A stretch of DNA of 52,283 bases. Source: Haloarcula japonica DSM 6131. Its GTDB lineage: Archaea; Halobacteriota; Halobacteria; Halobacteriales; Haloarculaceae. Under the pieces are notes generated by a model that saw only the letters and a list, made by a program, of their open reading frames with translations, was not told the DNA's origin and ran no database searches. A program made the position numbers and the translations under genes. Every line of letters begins with the position of its first letter. The first letter of the stretch is position 1. This document shows positions 42,037 to 52,283 of the stretch, piece by piece. Location of the stretch: the NCBI RefSeq assembly GCF_000336635.1, contig NZ_AOLY01000031.1, positions 1 through 52,283 on the forward strand, written 5' to 3'.

Positions 42037-42221
42037 GGCTGTACGAATCGACTGTATCGCCCTCTGAATCTACTGTCGGCCGCCCTGCCCACTGGTCCTC
42101 AACGGCGTCGCATGGGGTGGGGTACCCCGATGGCCGGCAGTATTCTCTCGGTTTCTGCGCTGTCAGCGGCAGCGCCGTCGCTTTCCGAACCCTTACCCGG
42201 CGAACCGCCGTACGAGCGTGC

Positions 42222-43046
42222 ATGTACGGCGTCGTCACCCGTAACGAGGAGGAGACGGAGTGGTCCGAGTTCGACCGGGCGTTCTACGAGGTCAAGGACG
42301 TGACCGGCCGCGCTGTCGAGCCAATCGCCGGTGCGGTAAACATGGTGTCCTGTTTCGGCGACAACGCGGTCGAGAGCGAGGAGGACCTGCTCGCGTTCGA
42401 CGACGAGGGGACGCCGGCGACACGGAATCAACCGTACTTCGACTGGACGTACGTCTGTCCGACCCACGACCGCTACCGTGAGGGTCTGCTCGACATCATC
42501 GAGGATGCGGCGGCCGTCAACGAGGACGTTCGTCTCGACGACGTGGGCTTTCCCCGGGACGAATACTGCCACTGCGACCGCTGCGAGCAGCGCTTCGCCG
42601 ACAGCGAGTTCGACGACTGGTCGGCCTGGCGAAGCAACGTCATCACGGAGTTCGTCGCCGAAGCCCGCGAGCGCGTACCCGGTGAGATGTACCTCACGCT
42701 GTATCCGGACCCCTACCCCGGTCACCTCGAAGCCCGCTCCGGCGTCGCCGTCGACGATATCGCCGAGTACGTCGACGAGTTCGTCGTCCCGATCTACGAC
42801 ATGGCGTACTCGACGACCTACTGGCTGGAGATTCTCGCCAAGGGATGGCAGGACCGACTCTCGACGCCCTTTAGCATCGAACTGTACGCCGTTGACGTGG
42901 ATGTCGACGACCTCTCGAAGGCCGTTGAAGTGGCCGAGGAGTACGCCGAAACCGTGCTGTTCGGCTACGACGCCAGCAACGCCCGTGCGACCATCCGGCG
43001 GATGAACGCCGATGCGCGCGAGGGGCAGTCGTTCGGGCCGGAGTAG
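42222..43046 (+). CDS. TIM-barrel hydrolase-like protein with CxCxxC motif, function unknown
   Basis: This 274-residue acidic protein starts MYGVVTRNEEE and alternates strands and helices, as in a TIM barrel. The segment DDVGFPRDEYCHCDRCEQRF (about 106-125) resembles the D-x-x-x-F-P...C-x-C-x2-C...F motif found in some glycoside hydrolase-like TIM barrels. The Cys triplet could bind a metal. No signal peptide is present. A CCTTACCC TATA-like element lies 27 bases before the ATG at 42222, so the longer frame from 42117 is discarded. A glycosidase activity is only a suggestion. Confidence 0.6.
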   Translation: MYGVVTRNEEETEWSEFDRAFYEVKDVTGRAVEPIAGAVNMVSCFGDNAVESEEDLLAFDDEGTPATRNQPYFDWTYVCPTHDRYREGLLDIIEDAAAVNEDVRLDDVGFPRDEYCHCDRCEQRFADSEFDDWSAWRSNVITEFVAEARERVPGEMYLTLYPDPYPGHLEARSGVAVDDIAEYVDEFVVPIYDMAYSTTYWLEILAKGWQDRLSTPFSIELYAVDVDVDDLSKAVEVAEEYAETVLFGYDASNARATIRRMNADAREGQSFGPE

Positions 43047-43065
43047 CGCCCTCCACCTCGACCGA

Positions 43066-43635
43066 TTACGCCTCGCCGCCGAACCGCTGTCCGCGCCATT
43101 CTAAAATCTCCTCACGGTCGCGTGTGTCGGCCGGCAGTTCGTCGAACCACCGGGCCTCACTGATTTCGTGATCCGGGTCGTCGACAGCGATATCGGTCGT
43201 CTCCGCTCGCGCCTCGTACACCGGCAACACGCCCCAGGCCATGTTGCCGTCGCAGTAGAACTCGATCCGTCCGAGCATCCCAAGTCCCTCAATCGTCGCC
43301 TCGATACCACTCTCCTCGCTTAATTCCCGTAGCGCGGCCTCCTGAAGGGATTCGCCTTCGTCGAGTTCGCCGCCGGGCAGAACCCACATATCGACGCCCT
43401 CATGACGGACAAGCAGGAGTTCACCGGTAGATCGGTAGGCGAGCGTGTGCGCGCCGTAGGGCGCGCCGTGGTCGCGGGCGGCCATGGCGACGTCCCGAAA
43501 CCGGTTTCGCGGGACGTTGCGATGGCGCGTGAACTCGACGTAGCCGCTGTAGCGCTCCCGGAGCTCGTGATACGTCTGCTCGGCGGTCTGACACGCGCCG
43601 TCGGCGAGAAACCACAGGTCGTCGACGCTCGTCAT
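43066..43635 (-). CDS. NUDIX hydrolase
   Basis: This 189-residue protein has an N-terminal helical region (about 1-50) and a NUDIX domain with a complete signature G-x5-E-x7-R-E-x-x-E-E-x-G (GGELDEGE...RELSEESGI, about 101-123). It should hydrolyse a nucleoside diphosphate linked to another group; the substrate is unknown. The ATG at 43635 begins the conserved protein. The open frame continues upstream to 43983 only because of the antisense DUF1918 gene. Confidence 0.85.
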   Translation of the reverse strand: MTSVDDLWFLADGACQTAEQTYHELRERYSGYVEFTRHRNVPRNRFRDVAMAARDHGAPYGAHTLAYRSTGELLLVRHEGVDMWVLPGGELDEGESLQEAALRELSEESGIEATIEGLGMLGRIEFYCDGNMAWGVLPVYEARAETTDIAVDDPDHEISEARWFDELPADTRDREEILEWRGQRFGGEA

Positions 43636-43788
43636 CTGTCCGAACGGCGCGTAAGTGCCCGCCGTGGCGGCGACGAGTATCCGGGGACCCCTACCGTGCT
43701 GCTCATGGCAGGCCGTTGGCGCGAGGTGCCTATAAGCCTTCGACACCGAATCAGTCCCTTTTTGACGAGCCACCGAGTACCGCCGGGT

Positions 43789-43974
43789 ATGGCATTCGAA
43801 GAGGACGACAGCGTTATTCTCCACGACGAGCACAGCGACTACGACGGCGAGGAAGGCACCGTCACGCAGGTCGTCGAGACGATGTTCGGCGACGCCAACT
43901 ACACGGTCTCCTTCGAGGACGGCCAGGAGCAGGGCGTCCCCGAGGACAACCTCGAAGCCGCAGAGGACGAGTAG
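43789..43974 (+). CDS. Small DUF1918-type SH3-like protein
   Basis: This 61-residue acidic protein has a KOW/SH3-like beta-barrel pattern (VILHDEHSDYDGEEGTVTQV, then YTVSFEDGQEQGVPEDNL). I recall it as a haloarchaeal DUF1918-type family. A T-rich box (CCTTTTTG, near 43761) is about 27 bases upstream of the ATG. It is followed seven bases later by the RNA-binding protein gene and may be the first gene of that RNA-processing operon. Confidence 0.75.
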   Translation: MAFEEDDSVILHDEHSDYDGEEGTVTQVVETMFGDANYTVSFEDGQEQGVPEDNLEAAEDE

Positions 43975-43981
43975 GGCCTCC

Positions 43982-44407
43982 ATGTCGTCGGTTCCGTTCC
44001 ACTACGTCGACCTCCGGACATTCTGCTACGCGACAGAAGACGACAAGCGCGTCGAGGGGGCGCTCCGGACGTTCCTGCCGGAGGACTACCCCATCGAACG
44101 CGCAAAGAGCGAGGGGCACTACGGCGACCGCATCATCGTCCTCTCGGCCCGCGTCGAGAACGCGGACGACATCCGCCACGTGCTCACGCAGGTAGCGTCA
44201 GCGCCGGACATCGAGGCAGTGCGTGCGGAACTCGACGACCGGGTCGACGACAACTGTTCGTTCTTTCTCACCTTCGACAAGCAGGCCGCCTTCGGCGGCG
44301 ATGTCGAACGCGGCGACGGCATCACACTCCGGGCGAAAGTCGAGGCCTACCCCGCAAAGCGGGAGAAGGCAGTCGCAAACGCCCGCGAACTCCTAGAGGA
44401 GTTGTGA
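43982..44407 (+). CDS. COG1325-type RNA-binding protein (exosome-associated family)
   Basis: This 141-residue protein has the archaeal COG1325 layout: FHYVDLRTFCYATEDDKRVEGALRTFL split over the first strand and helix, then LSARVEN, and SFFLTFDKQAAFGG. The family is predicted to bind RNA and was linked to the archaeal exosome by gene neighbourhood. Its stop overlaps the ATG of the RNase P p30 gene (TGATG), so the two are coupled. Confidence 0.83.
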   Translation: MSSVPFHYVDLRTFCYATEDDKRVEGALRTFLPEDYPIERAKSEGHYGDRIIVLSARVENADDIRHVLTQVASAPDIEAVRAELDDRVDDNCSFFLTFDKQAAFGGDVERGDGITLRAKVEAYPAKREKAVANARELLEEL

Positions 44408-45120
44408 TGTACGAGGCCGTCTACGCCCATCCCGACGGCGGCAGCACCGTCGCCCGACAGGCGCTGACGGCCGCCGACTCGGGCTACGACGGCATCGTCG
44501 TCAGGAACCACGGCGACGAGCAAGCGGACTACGACACCGACGCCGTCAGCGACGCGTACGGCATCGACGTCGCGGTCGGTGTCGAGGTCCGGGCAGACGA
44601 CCCTTCGCGGGCGAGCGGCTTCGTCGGGAACTACCGGAACGACCGGACGATAGTCGTCGTCCACGGTGGCGACCGACGCATCAACCGGTTCGCGGTCGAA
44701 CAACCGACTGTCGACGTGCTCGCCCACCCGATGCGCGAGGACGGCGATTTCAACCACGTGCTGGCGAACGCAGCGGCCGACAACGGCGTCCGCATCGAGT
44801 TCGACTTCGGCCCGGTGCTCCGGTCGTCCGGCGGCAGTCGCGTTCGCGCCATCAAGGAACTGCGGAAGCTCAGGGAACTAGTCCAGGACGCCGGCGCACC
44901 GTTTGTCGTCTCGGCAGCCCCGAGCAACCACCTCCAGATTCGCGCCCCACGGGACGTCGTCGCCGTCGGAGAGACCATCGGATTCGACGCCGACGCCGTC
45001 CGCGAAGGGCTGGCAGAGTGGGGACGGGTCGCGGAGCGCAACCGCGAGCGCCAGAGTGATGACGTCATCGAGCCGGGCGTTCGGCTGGAAGACAGTGACC
45101 GGCGAAGCGACGACGAATAG
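44407..45120 (+). CDS. rnp3: RNase P protein component 3 (Rpp30)
   Basis: This 237-residue TIM-barrel-like protein is the Rpp30/Pop subunit of archaeal RNase P, which supports 5' tRNA maturation. Recognisable segments are YEAVYAHPDG at the start, the VDVLAHPM strand, RIEFDFGPVL and PFVVSAAPSNHLQIRAPRDV. The ATG at 44407 overlaps the previous stop. An acidic tail of about 35 residues extends beyond the fold. The partner Rnp2 is encoded downstream. Confidence 0.9.
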   Translation: MYEAVYAHPDGGSTVARQALTAADSGYDGIVVRNHGDEQADYDTDAVSDAYGIDVAVGVEVRADDPSRASGFVGNYRNDRTIVVVHGGDRRINRFAVEQPTVDVLAHPMREDGDFNHVLANAAADNGVRIEFDFGPVLRSSGGSRVRAIKELRKLRELVQDAGAPFVVSAAPSNHLQIRAPRDVVAVGETIGFDADAVREGLAEWGRVAERNRERQSDDVIEPGVRLEDSDRRSDDE

Positions 45121-45181
45121 ACTGCACAGTATCGCTGCGTACGTAGCGAAGAGATTTCTCGGACGAGACCCTCGGAGACGT

Positions 45182-45571
45182 ATGGATAGCCGTCCGCGAA
45201 CTGTCGCCGGTCGTATTGTCGAGTCCGTGGCAGGGACTGAACGCCGTCGTCTGCTGGTGGTCGTCGGGGTTCCGGTCTTGTTCGTGGCGCTGATCGACCT
45301 CACGGCTAACTTCGGAGTCCTCGTTCTTTTCCTTGCAGCGGGTCTGGCGGCGTTTCTCTACACGCGACCGACGGGCCAGCAGACGGTGGCAGCCAGCTGT
45401 TACGGAGTCGGCGTGCTGCTGATCGGGCTCTTTTTGCTGGAGCTGTATTGGAACGGAGTGCAAGGCAGTACGGAGCCACTATTCGGCACAGCAACGCGGC
45501 TTCTCTGGCGGGCAGTGACGGGGACGTCGTTGATCGGACTCGGGCTATGGCTTCGACAGCGTGAGCTCTGA
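45182..45571 (+). CDS. Small membrane protein between the two RNase P genes
   Basis: This 129-residue protein has a basic N-terminus and four hydrophobic helices (about 24-41, 43-60, 70-90 and 105-122). I do not recognise the family. It sits between the rnp3 and rnp2 genes in the same direction, with gaps of 61 and 66 bases, and probably has its own weak promoter. There is no evidence that it is functionally linked to RNase P. Confidence 0.7.
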   Translation: MDSRPRTVAGRIVESVAGTERRRLLVVVGVPVLFVALIDLTANFGVLVLFLAAGLAAFLYTRPTGQQTVAASCYGVGVLLIGLFLLELYWNGVQGSTEPLFGTATRLLWRAVTGTSLIGLGLWLRQREL

Positions 45572-45637
45572 GGCATCTATCAGGTCCACCGGTCGCCACA
45601 CCGCACCGCTCATTGTTCTCCGCGCCAACGCTGGCGT

Positions 45638-46123
45638 ATGAAACACCTGCCGAAACACCTCCGGCCACGCTGGCGCTATCTCGCCGTCGGTATCGAGACG
45701 TGGCCGAACGCCTCCTTCGGCCGGCGGGCGTTCCAGCGCGAGGTGTGGTACGCCGCACAGAACCTGCTGGGCGACACCGGCAGTGCCGAGACGGATATGA
45801 CTGTTCTCCAGTTCCACGACTACGAGGGCACAGCCGAAGCCATCGTCCGGACCCGACGCGGCCAGACGGACCCGGCGCGGGCCGCGCTTGCCTGTGTGGA
45901 CAGCATCGACGACGACGAGGTTCGGGTCCGTGTCCGGGGGATTAGCGGCACCGTGCGCGCCTGTGAAGAAAAGTATATACGCGGGCCGCCGGAAGCCACT
46001 GAACAGAGACACGTCGTGTTCGAGAACGCAGACCGGGGGGCTACGGTTCGGCCGCCGCGCTACGATGTCGAAACGGCCTCCGACGGCCCGTTCGTCGGCG
46101 CGACAGCACTCGATTTCCGATAA
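45638..46123 (+). CDS. rnp2: RNase P protein component 2 (Pop5)
   Basis: This 161-residue protein matches the Pop5/Rpp14 family: MKHLPKHLRPRWRYLAVGIE start, an EVWYAAQNLLGD helix, and a V-R-x-x-G-x-x-G-T-x-R-A-C motif (RVRGISGTVRACEEKYI). Archaeal Pop5 pairs with Rpp30 in RNase P. The proteasome gene begins two bases after its stop, so the two are cotranscribed. The C-terminal 35 residues are an extra, less conserved tail. Confidence 0.9.
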   Translation: MKHLPKHLRPRWRYLAVGIETWPNASFGRRAFQREVWYAAQNLLGDTGSAETDMTVLQFHDYEGTAEAIVRTRRGQTDPARAALACVDSIDDDEVRVRVRGISGTVRACEEKYIRGPPEATEQRHVVFENADRGATVRPPRYDVETASDGPFVGATALDFR

Positions 46124-46125
46124 CT

Positions 46126-46908
46126 ATGCAGGGACAAAACCAACAGCAGGCCTACGACCGCGGGATCACTATCTTCTCGCCGGACGGACGCCTCTACCAG
46201 GTCGAGTACGCCCGCGAAGCGGTCAAACGCGGCACAGCAAGCATCGGCGTCAGAACGAGCGACGGCGTCGTCCTCGCCGTGGACAAGCGCATCCGGTCGC
46301 CGCTGATGGAGCGCTCCTCGGTCGAGAAGATCCATAAGGCCGACGACCACATCGGTATCGCCTCGGCCGGCCACGTCGCCGACGCCCGACAGCTCATTGA
46401 CTTCGCCCGCCGACAGGCGCAGGTGAACCAGCTCCGCTACGGCGAGCCAGTCGGCGTCGAGACCCTCACCAAGGAAATCACCGACTACATCCAGCAGTAC
46501 ACCCAGGTCGGCGGCGCGCGCCCGTTCGGCGTCGCGCTCATCATCGGCGGCATCGTCAACGGCGAGCCGCGCCTGTTCGAGACTGACCCCTCCGGGACGC
46601 CCTACGAGTGGAAGGCCCTCGCCGTCGGTGCCGACCGCGGCGACATCCGGGACTACCTCGAAGAGCACTACGACGAGGGGATGGACCTCGACGAGGGCGT
46701 CGACCTCGCGCTGGCCGCCCTCGCGTCGGTCAACGACGACGGCCTCACGCCGGAGGGCATCGGCGTCGCCACGGTCGATGTCGAAACGGAGACGTTCGGC
46801 CAGCTGACAGACGAGGAGAAGGAGGCCCACCTTGCGGAGGCTGACCTGCTTGATACCGGCGACGACGCGGACGAGGAAGGCGAAGGCGAAGACACCGAGG
46901 AAGAGTAA
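46126..46908 (+). CDS. psmA: 20S proteasome alpha subunit
   Basis: This 260-residue alpha-type subunit has the classical N-terminal signature YDRGITIFSPDGRLYQVEYA (about 10-29), which forms the gate, and the typical GTASIG and KIHKADDHIG segments. It forms the outer rings of the proteasome. The C-terminus is a strongly acidic Glu/Asp tail (about 239-260), common in haloarchaea. It lies two bases after rnp2. The beta subunit is not in the window. Confidence 0.95.
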   Translation: MQGQNQQQAYDRGITIFSPDGRLYQVEYAREAVKRGTASIGVRTSDGVVLAVDKRIRSPLMERSSVEKIHKADDHIGIASAGHVADARQLIDFARRQAQVNQLRYGEPVGVETLTKEITDYIQQYTQVGGARPFGVALIIGGIVNGEPRLFETDPSGTPYEWKALAVGADRGDIRDYLEEHYDEGMDLDEGVDLALAALASVNDDGLTPEGIGVATVDVETETFGQLTDEEKEAHLAEADLLDTGDDADEEGEGEDTEEE

Positions 46909-46967
46909 CGCTTCCGACGGCCTCTGTGGACGATTGGGTCCTTTTCTGTTCGACTACGCAGTAAGGC

Positions 46968-46973
46968 CTTTAA
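46968..46973 (+). promoter_or_regulatory. TATA box of the SBDS gene
   Basis: CTTTAA in the context GGCCTTTAACTGG lies 27 bases before the ATG at 46997, indicating an own promoter even though psmA is only 88 bases upstream. Confidence 0.6.
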
Positions 46974-46996
46974 CTGGCCCACTGCTACCGACGGGT

Positions 46997-47725
46997 ATGA
47001 TATCGCTTGACGAGGCGGTGACGGCGCGCCTCGAATCCCACGGCCAGCGGTTCGAGGTACTGGTGGATCCAGACGCTGCGCTAGCGATAAAACGTGATGA
47101 CTTCGACGGCGATCTCGAGGACGTTATCGCAGCGGAGGACGTGTTCGAGGACGCCTCGCGGGGGGACCGACCGCCCGAGAACATGCTCGAAGAGGTGTTT
47201 GACACCACCGATCCGATGGCTATCATCCCCGAGGTCATCAAGCGGGGAGAGATTCAGATCACGGCTGACCAGCGCCGCGAGATGCAGGAACAGAAGCACA
47301 AACAGCTCATCCAGCGGATCACGCGCAACGCGGTCAATCCGCAGATGGACGACGCGCCACACCCGCCGGAGCGCATCGAGTCCGCCCTGGAAGAAACGGA
47401 TTTCCGGGTCGACCCGATGGAACCCGTTGAAGCGCAGGTCGACGACGCCCTCGATGCGCTCCGGCCGGTCATCCCGATCCGGTTCGACGAGGTCACCGTC
47501 GCCGTACAGGTCCCCGCAGACTACGCCGGGAGCGCACAGGCACAGATCCGGCAGTTCGGCGACCTCGAACGCGAGGAGTGGCAGTCCGATGGCTCGTGGG
47601 TCGGCGTCATGACGTTCCCGGCCGGCTTGCAGAACGACTTCTACGACGTGGTGAACGAACACACCAGCGGCGAGGCGGAAACCCAGATAATCAAAGACGA
47701 GGACGACATCAGTACGCGCGGCTGA
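46997..47725 (+). CDS. SBDS-family ribosome maturation protein
   Basis: This 242-residue protein has the three-domain SBDS layout: an N-terminal FYSH domain (FEVLVDPDAALAIK, DVIAAEDVFED), a central helical domain with ITADQRREM and QLIQRITRNAVNPQ, and a C-terminal ferredoxin-like domain. SBDS releases the anti-association factor aIF6 from the large ribosomal subunit. The start is set by the TATA box 27 bases upstream. It follows psmA, as in many archaea, but no exosome genes follow. Confidence 0.93.
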   Translation: MISLDEAVTARLESHGQRFEVLVDPDAALAIKRDDFDGDLEDVIAAEDVFEDASRGDRPPENMLEEVFDTTDPMAIIPEVIKRGEIQITADQRREMQEQKHKQLIQRITRNAVNPQMDDAPHPPERIESALEETDFRVDPMEPVEAQVDDALDALRPVIPIRFDEVTVAVQVPADYAGSAQAQIRQFGDLEREEWQSDGSWVGVMTFPAGLQNDFYDVVNEHTSGEAETQIIKDEDDISTRG

Positions 47726-47740
47726 CGCCGCGGCGGCGCG

Positions 47741-48088
47741 TTACCCCTTCTTGAACCCGACGAGGAAGCCGGCCGTGAAACCAGCACTGACAGGCAGTGC
47801 CGAAAGCAGCGACGTGACCCAGGACGGCGGTTGCGTCGCCGCCGCATTCCCAGCAGGACCGGTCGCGTTCTGTGCGGCCCCACCAATTGCGTCCCAGTTC
47901 ACTTCGAGAATACCGCGCGTCTCAAGAAACTTGAACAGCGCCAGCTCGATGCCGATGATAACGGCGATGAGCTTTGCGATCTTCTTCGCGGCGAATCCGA
48001 TTATCCCGCCAATGAGGCCGCCGCCACCGAATTCGAGCCCCATCTGCTGGAGACCCAATCCATCTAGTTGGAGTACGAAATCATCCAT
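47741..48088 (-). CDS. FUN14-family small membrane protein
   Basis: This 115-residue protein has a Gly-rich segment (EFGGGGLIGGIIGFAAKKIAK), two or three hydrophobic helices, a short GILEVNW linker and a C-terminal SAGFTAGFLVGFKKG. All are characteristic of FUN14-domain proteins, whose archaeal role is unknown. A minus-strand TATA box (TTTAAAAA, 48110-48117) lies about 26 bases before the ATG at 48088. It converges with the SBDS gene and is divergent from katG. Confidence 0.85.
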   Translation of the reverse strand: MDDFVLQLDGLGLQQMGLEFGGGGLIGGIIGFAAKKIAKLIAVIIGIELALFKFLETRGILEVNWDAIGGAAQNATGPAGNAAATQPPSWVTSLLSALPVSAGFTAGFLVGFKKG

Positions 48089-48115
48089 ACCGCGTACCTG
48101 ACTGCCTGTTTTTAA

Positions 48116-50488
<2,373 letters not shown>

Positions 50489-50631
50489 AGCAGAGTAAAC
50501 GTCACCGCAGTGGTGGCTATCGCGAAACAGGGCGGTCCCACGTCAGCAACCGACCCCGCTATCCCGCCGAATCTGTCGTTTTATTGCCGAACCACCGGCT
50601 CACTGGCCGTTACTGTGAACCGCCCGGGGGG

Positions 50632-50639
50632 TTAAATAA
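50632..50639 (+). promoter_or_regulatory. TATA box of hflX
   Basis: TTAAATAA is centred about 28 bases before the GTG at 50664 and supports that start. The 140 bases between katG and this box contain no other feature that I can support. Confidence 0.65.
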
Positions 50640-50663
50640 TCGGACACCGTATCTTCACAACGA

Positions 50664-51974
50664 GTGACGGCGACACACACCACCGAACGAGCGGTCATCG
50701 CGAAGCGCGTCGACAGTGGCACCGCCGACACCGAAGAGATCCGGGACCTTGCCCGGGCGGCCGGGTACGATGTCGTCGACGAGATCACACAGACCAGGAC
50801 GGAGGACCCGGCGTACCACCTCGGCGAGGGGAAGGTAACGCGACTGAGCAACGCGGTCGCCCGTGAGGGAGCCGCTGTCGTCATCTTTGACAACCAGCTC
50901 GGCCCGTATCAGACGTACAACATCGGGAACGAACTCCCCGAGCGTGTGCGCGTCATCGACCGCTTCCGGCTCATCCTTGAAATCTTCGGCCAGCGGGCCC
51001 AGACACGGAAAGCCCAGCTGCAGGTCGAACTCGCAGAGCTCCGCTACGAACTCCCGCGTGCCGAGGCCAAGGCGAGTCTGGCCAAACGCGACGAGCGCCC
51101 GGGATTCATGGGGCTCGGCGAGTACGACGAGTCCCGCGAAGAGGACATCAAAAAGCAGATCGCCAACATCCGGGACGAACTGGAATCCATCGAGGAGACC
51201 GAGCGCCATCGCCGGGAACAGCGCCGCGAGTCCGGTTTCGACCTCGTCGCGCTGGCCGGTTACACTAACGCCGGGAAGTCGACGCTGCTGCGCCGCCTCG
51301 CAGATGACCTCGACGTGGACGAGAACGACGATCTACACCCCGACCTCGACACGACGGCAGAGAGCGAGGACCGCCTGTTCACGACGCTCGGGACGACCAC
51401 TCGCCGCGCCGAAGTCGGCAAGCGCGAGGTACTGGTCACCGACACAGTCGGGTTCATCCAGGACCTCCCGCACTGGCTCGTTGAGTCGTTCAAGTCCACG
51501 CTGGGGTCGGTGTACCACGCCGACCTCGTCTTGCTCGTCGTCGATATTTCGGAGTCAGTCGAGGAGATCCGCGAGAAGTTGGTGACGAGCCACGACACGC
51601 TGTACGAGCGCAACGAGGCCCCGATCGTCACGGTCCTCAACAAGACCGACATGGTCGACGACGAAGAGGTCCGTCGCAAGAAAGACGCGCTCTCCTCGCT
51701 GGCACCGAACCCCGTCGCCGTCAGCGCCGAGCAGGGGCTCAACATCGACGACCTGGCGGAGCGCATCGACTACGAACTGCCTGATTACGAGCGCGAGCGG
51801 CTCGTGCTCCCGATGAACGACGACACGATGAGCCTCGTCTCGTGGATTCACGACCACGCCAGCGTCGAGACGGTCGACTACGGCGACCAGGTGGTCATCG
51901 AGTTCGAGGCGCGGCCGGCCATCATTGAGCAGTCCCGGTCGAAAGCGGGAGACTTGGTCGGTGCGTCGGCCTGA
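50664..51974 (+). CDS. hflX: HflX-family ribosome-associated GTPase
   Basis: This 436-residue GTPase has an N-terminal HflX domain (DPAYHLGEGKV, FDNQLGPYQ), a coiled helical linker (about 150-190), and a G domain with P-loop GYTNAGKST (about 198-206), DTVGFI (G3) and NKTD (G4, about 326). A C-terminal domain follows. HflX binds the large ribosomal subunit and can split ribosomes. The start codon is GTG at 50664, supported by the TATA box 28 bases upstream. It converges with the partial dehydratase gene. Confidence 0.93.
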   Translation: MTATHTTERAVIAKRVDSGTADTEEIRDLARAAGYDVVDEITQTRTEDPAYHLGEGKVTRLSNAVAREGAAVVIFDNQLGPYQTYNIGNELPERVRVIDRFRLILEIFGQRAQTRKAQLQVELAELRYELPRAEAKASLAKRDERPGFMGLGEYDESREEDIKKQIANIRDELESIEETERHRREQRRESGFDLVALAGYTNAGKSTLLRRLADDLDVDENDDLHPDLDTTAESEDRLFTTLGTTTRRAEVGKREVLVTDTVGFIQDLPHWLVESFKSTLGSVYHADLVLLVVDISESVEEIREKLVTSHDTLYERNEAPIVTVLNKTDMVDDEEVRRKKDALSSLAPNPVAVSAEQGLNIDDLAERIDYELPDYERERLVLPMNDDTMSLVSWIHDHASVETVDYGDQVVIEFEARPAIIEQSRSKAGDLVGASA

Positions 51975-51982
51975 TACAGACG

Positions 51983-52283
51983 CTACGTTTCTGCTTCGCG
52001 CTGCCACAGGACGCTCGGTATCTCGTCTAGCAGGTCTGTTGCGACCAGTCCGTAGCCGCGGTCGTCGACGACGCGGTCACCGACACTGCCGACGGTGTAG
52101 GCAGCGATGGCGGCGGCGTCAATCGGGTCTTGGACGCAGGCGAGCGCGCCCGTCACGCCGGCGAGCACATCGCCGGTTCCGCCGACCGTCATCCCGGGAT
52201 TGCCGGTTCGGCCGACGCGTGCCCGCTCGCCGTTGGAGACGATGTCGTACGGGCCTTTGACTAGCAGCGTCTGTCCGATCTCC
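51983..52283 (-). CDS. NAD(P)H-hydrate dehydratase, C-terminal part (cut by window end)
   Basis: About 99 codons of the 3' end are visible, reading in from the window edge. The segment LLVKGPYDIVSNGE, then RTGNPGMTVGGTGDVLAG, is the signature of the ADP/ATP-dependent NAD(P)HX dehydratase (NnrD) domain, including the GTGD catalytic motif. In archaea this domain is usually fused to an N-terminal epimerase domain, which would lie beyond the window. It repairs hydrated NAD(P)H. The start is not in the window; an internal ATG at 52192 is not the true start. Confidence 0.88.
   Translation of the reverse strand, partial: EIGQTLLVKGPYDIVSNGERARVGRTGNPGMTVGGTGDVLAGVTGALACVQDPIDAAAIAAYTVGSVGDRVVDDRGYGLVATDLLDEIPSVLWQREAET

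Noticed and set aside
42037..42221. Search for tRNA or small RNA genes in the intergenic gaps, including this one
   Set aside because: I found no cloverleaf, T-loop or A/B-box-like pattern in the gaps I read (7450-7595, 9084-9344, 22454-22626, 42037-42221, 50489-50663). A structure search by computer would be more sensitive.

Overview
This window is chromosomal DNA from an extremely halophilic archaeon, most probably a Haloarcula. The proteins are very acidic and the coding DNA is GC-rich. Many genes start directly on an ATG or GTG about 25-29 bases after an archaeal TATA box, as expected for leaderless haloarchaeal mRNAs. The first 68 bases are the 3' part of a 5S rRNA that closely matches my memory of Haloarcula 5S. 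KatG carries its catalytic residues at the numbers I recall from the H. marismortui enzyme (Arg92, Trp95, His96, Tyr218, Met244).

Layout. 1-130: end of an rRNA operon and its hairpin. 234-13009: housekeeping genes, including a NikR-type regulator, cysteine synthase, ThiI, S-adenosylmethionine synthetase, a CYTH protein, a threonine dehydratase-like enzyme, an FKBP isomerase, a RAD55-like/MinD-like pair, a TIM-barrel isomerase next to a seven-repeat FG-GAP protein, and pyrBI. 13034-20668 (minus): a six-gene MoxR/DUF58/von Willebrand A operon with two poorly characterised membrane or coiled-coil partners. 20776-22453: two membrane protein genes.

22627-33898 (minus): an 11-gene respiratory nitrate reductase operon. 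It encodes a membrane protein, a Rieske protein (NarB), cytochrome b (NarC), a 60-residue membrane protein, NarG, NarH, an exported heme-b-type subunit, NarJ, a polytopic membrane protein, a HEAT-repeat protein and a DUF59-Mrp-DUF2249 fusion. The regulator gene narO is divergent from it. A perfect 12-base palindrome lies between two opposed TATA boxes in the intergenic region. Downstream come an HD hydrolase, DUF5783 and TRAM genes. A molybdenum block follows: MoaB with a histidine-rich N-terminus, MoaC, a MobB-MoaE fusion, and a molybdate/tungstate permease plus binding protein. Nitrate reductase needs molybdopterin, so uptake, cofactor synthesis, regulator and enzyme sit within 18 kb.

40482-52283: thiC, a 22-codon membrane microprotein gene, a TIM-barrel-like unknown, NUDIX and DUF1918 genes. 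Next is an RNA-processing and proteostasis cluster (COG1325 RNA-binding protein, RNase P p30 and Pop5, proteasome alpha, SBDS), then FUN14, katG, hflX and the C-terminal part of an NAD(P)H-hydrate dehydratase cut by the window end. I see no insertion sequences, CRISPR arrays or prophage. No gene-free stretch exceeds 300 bases.
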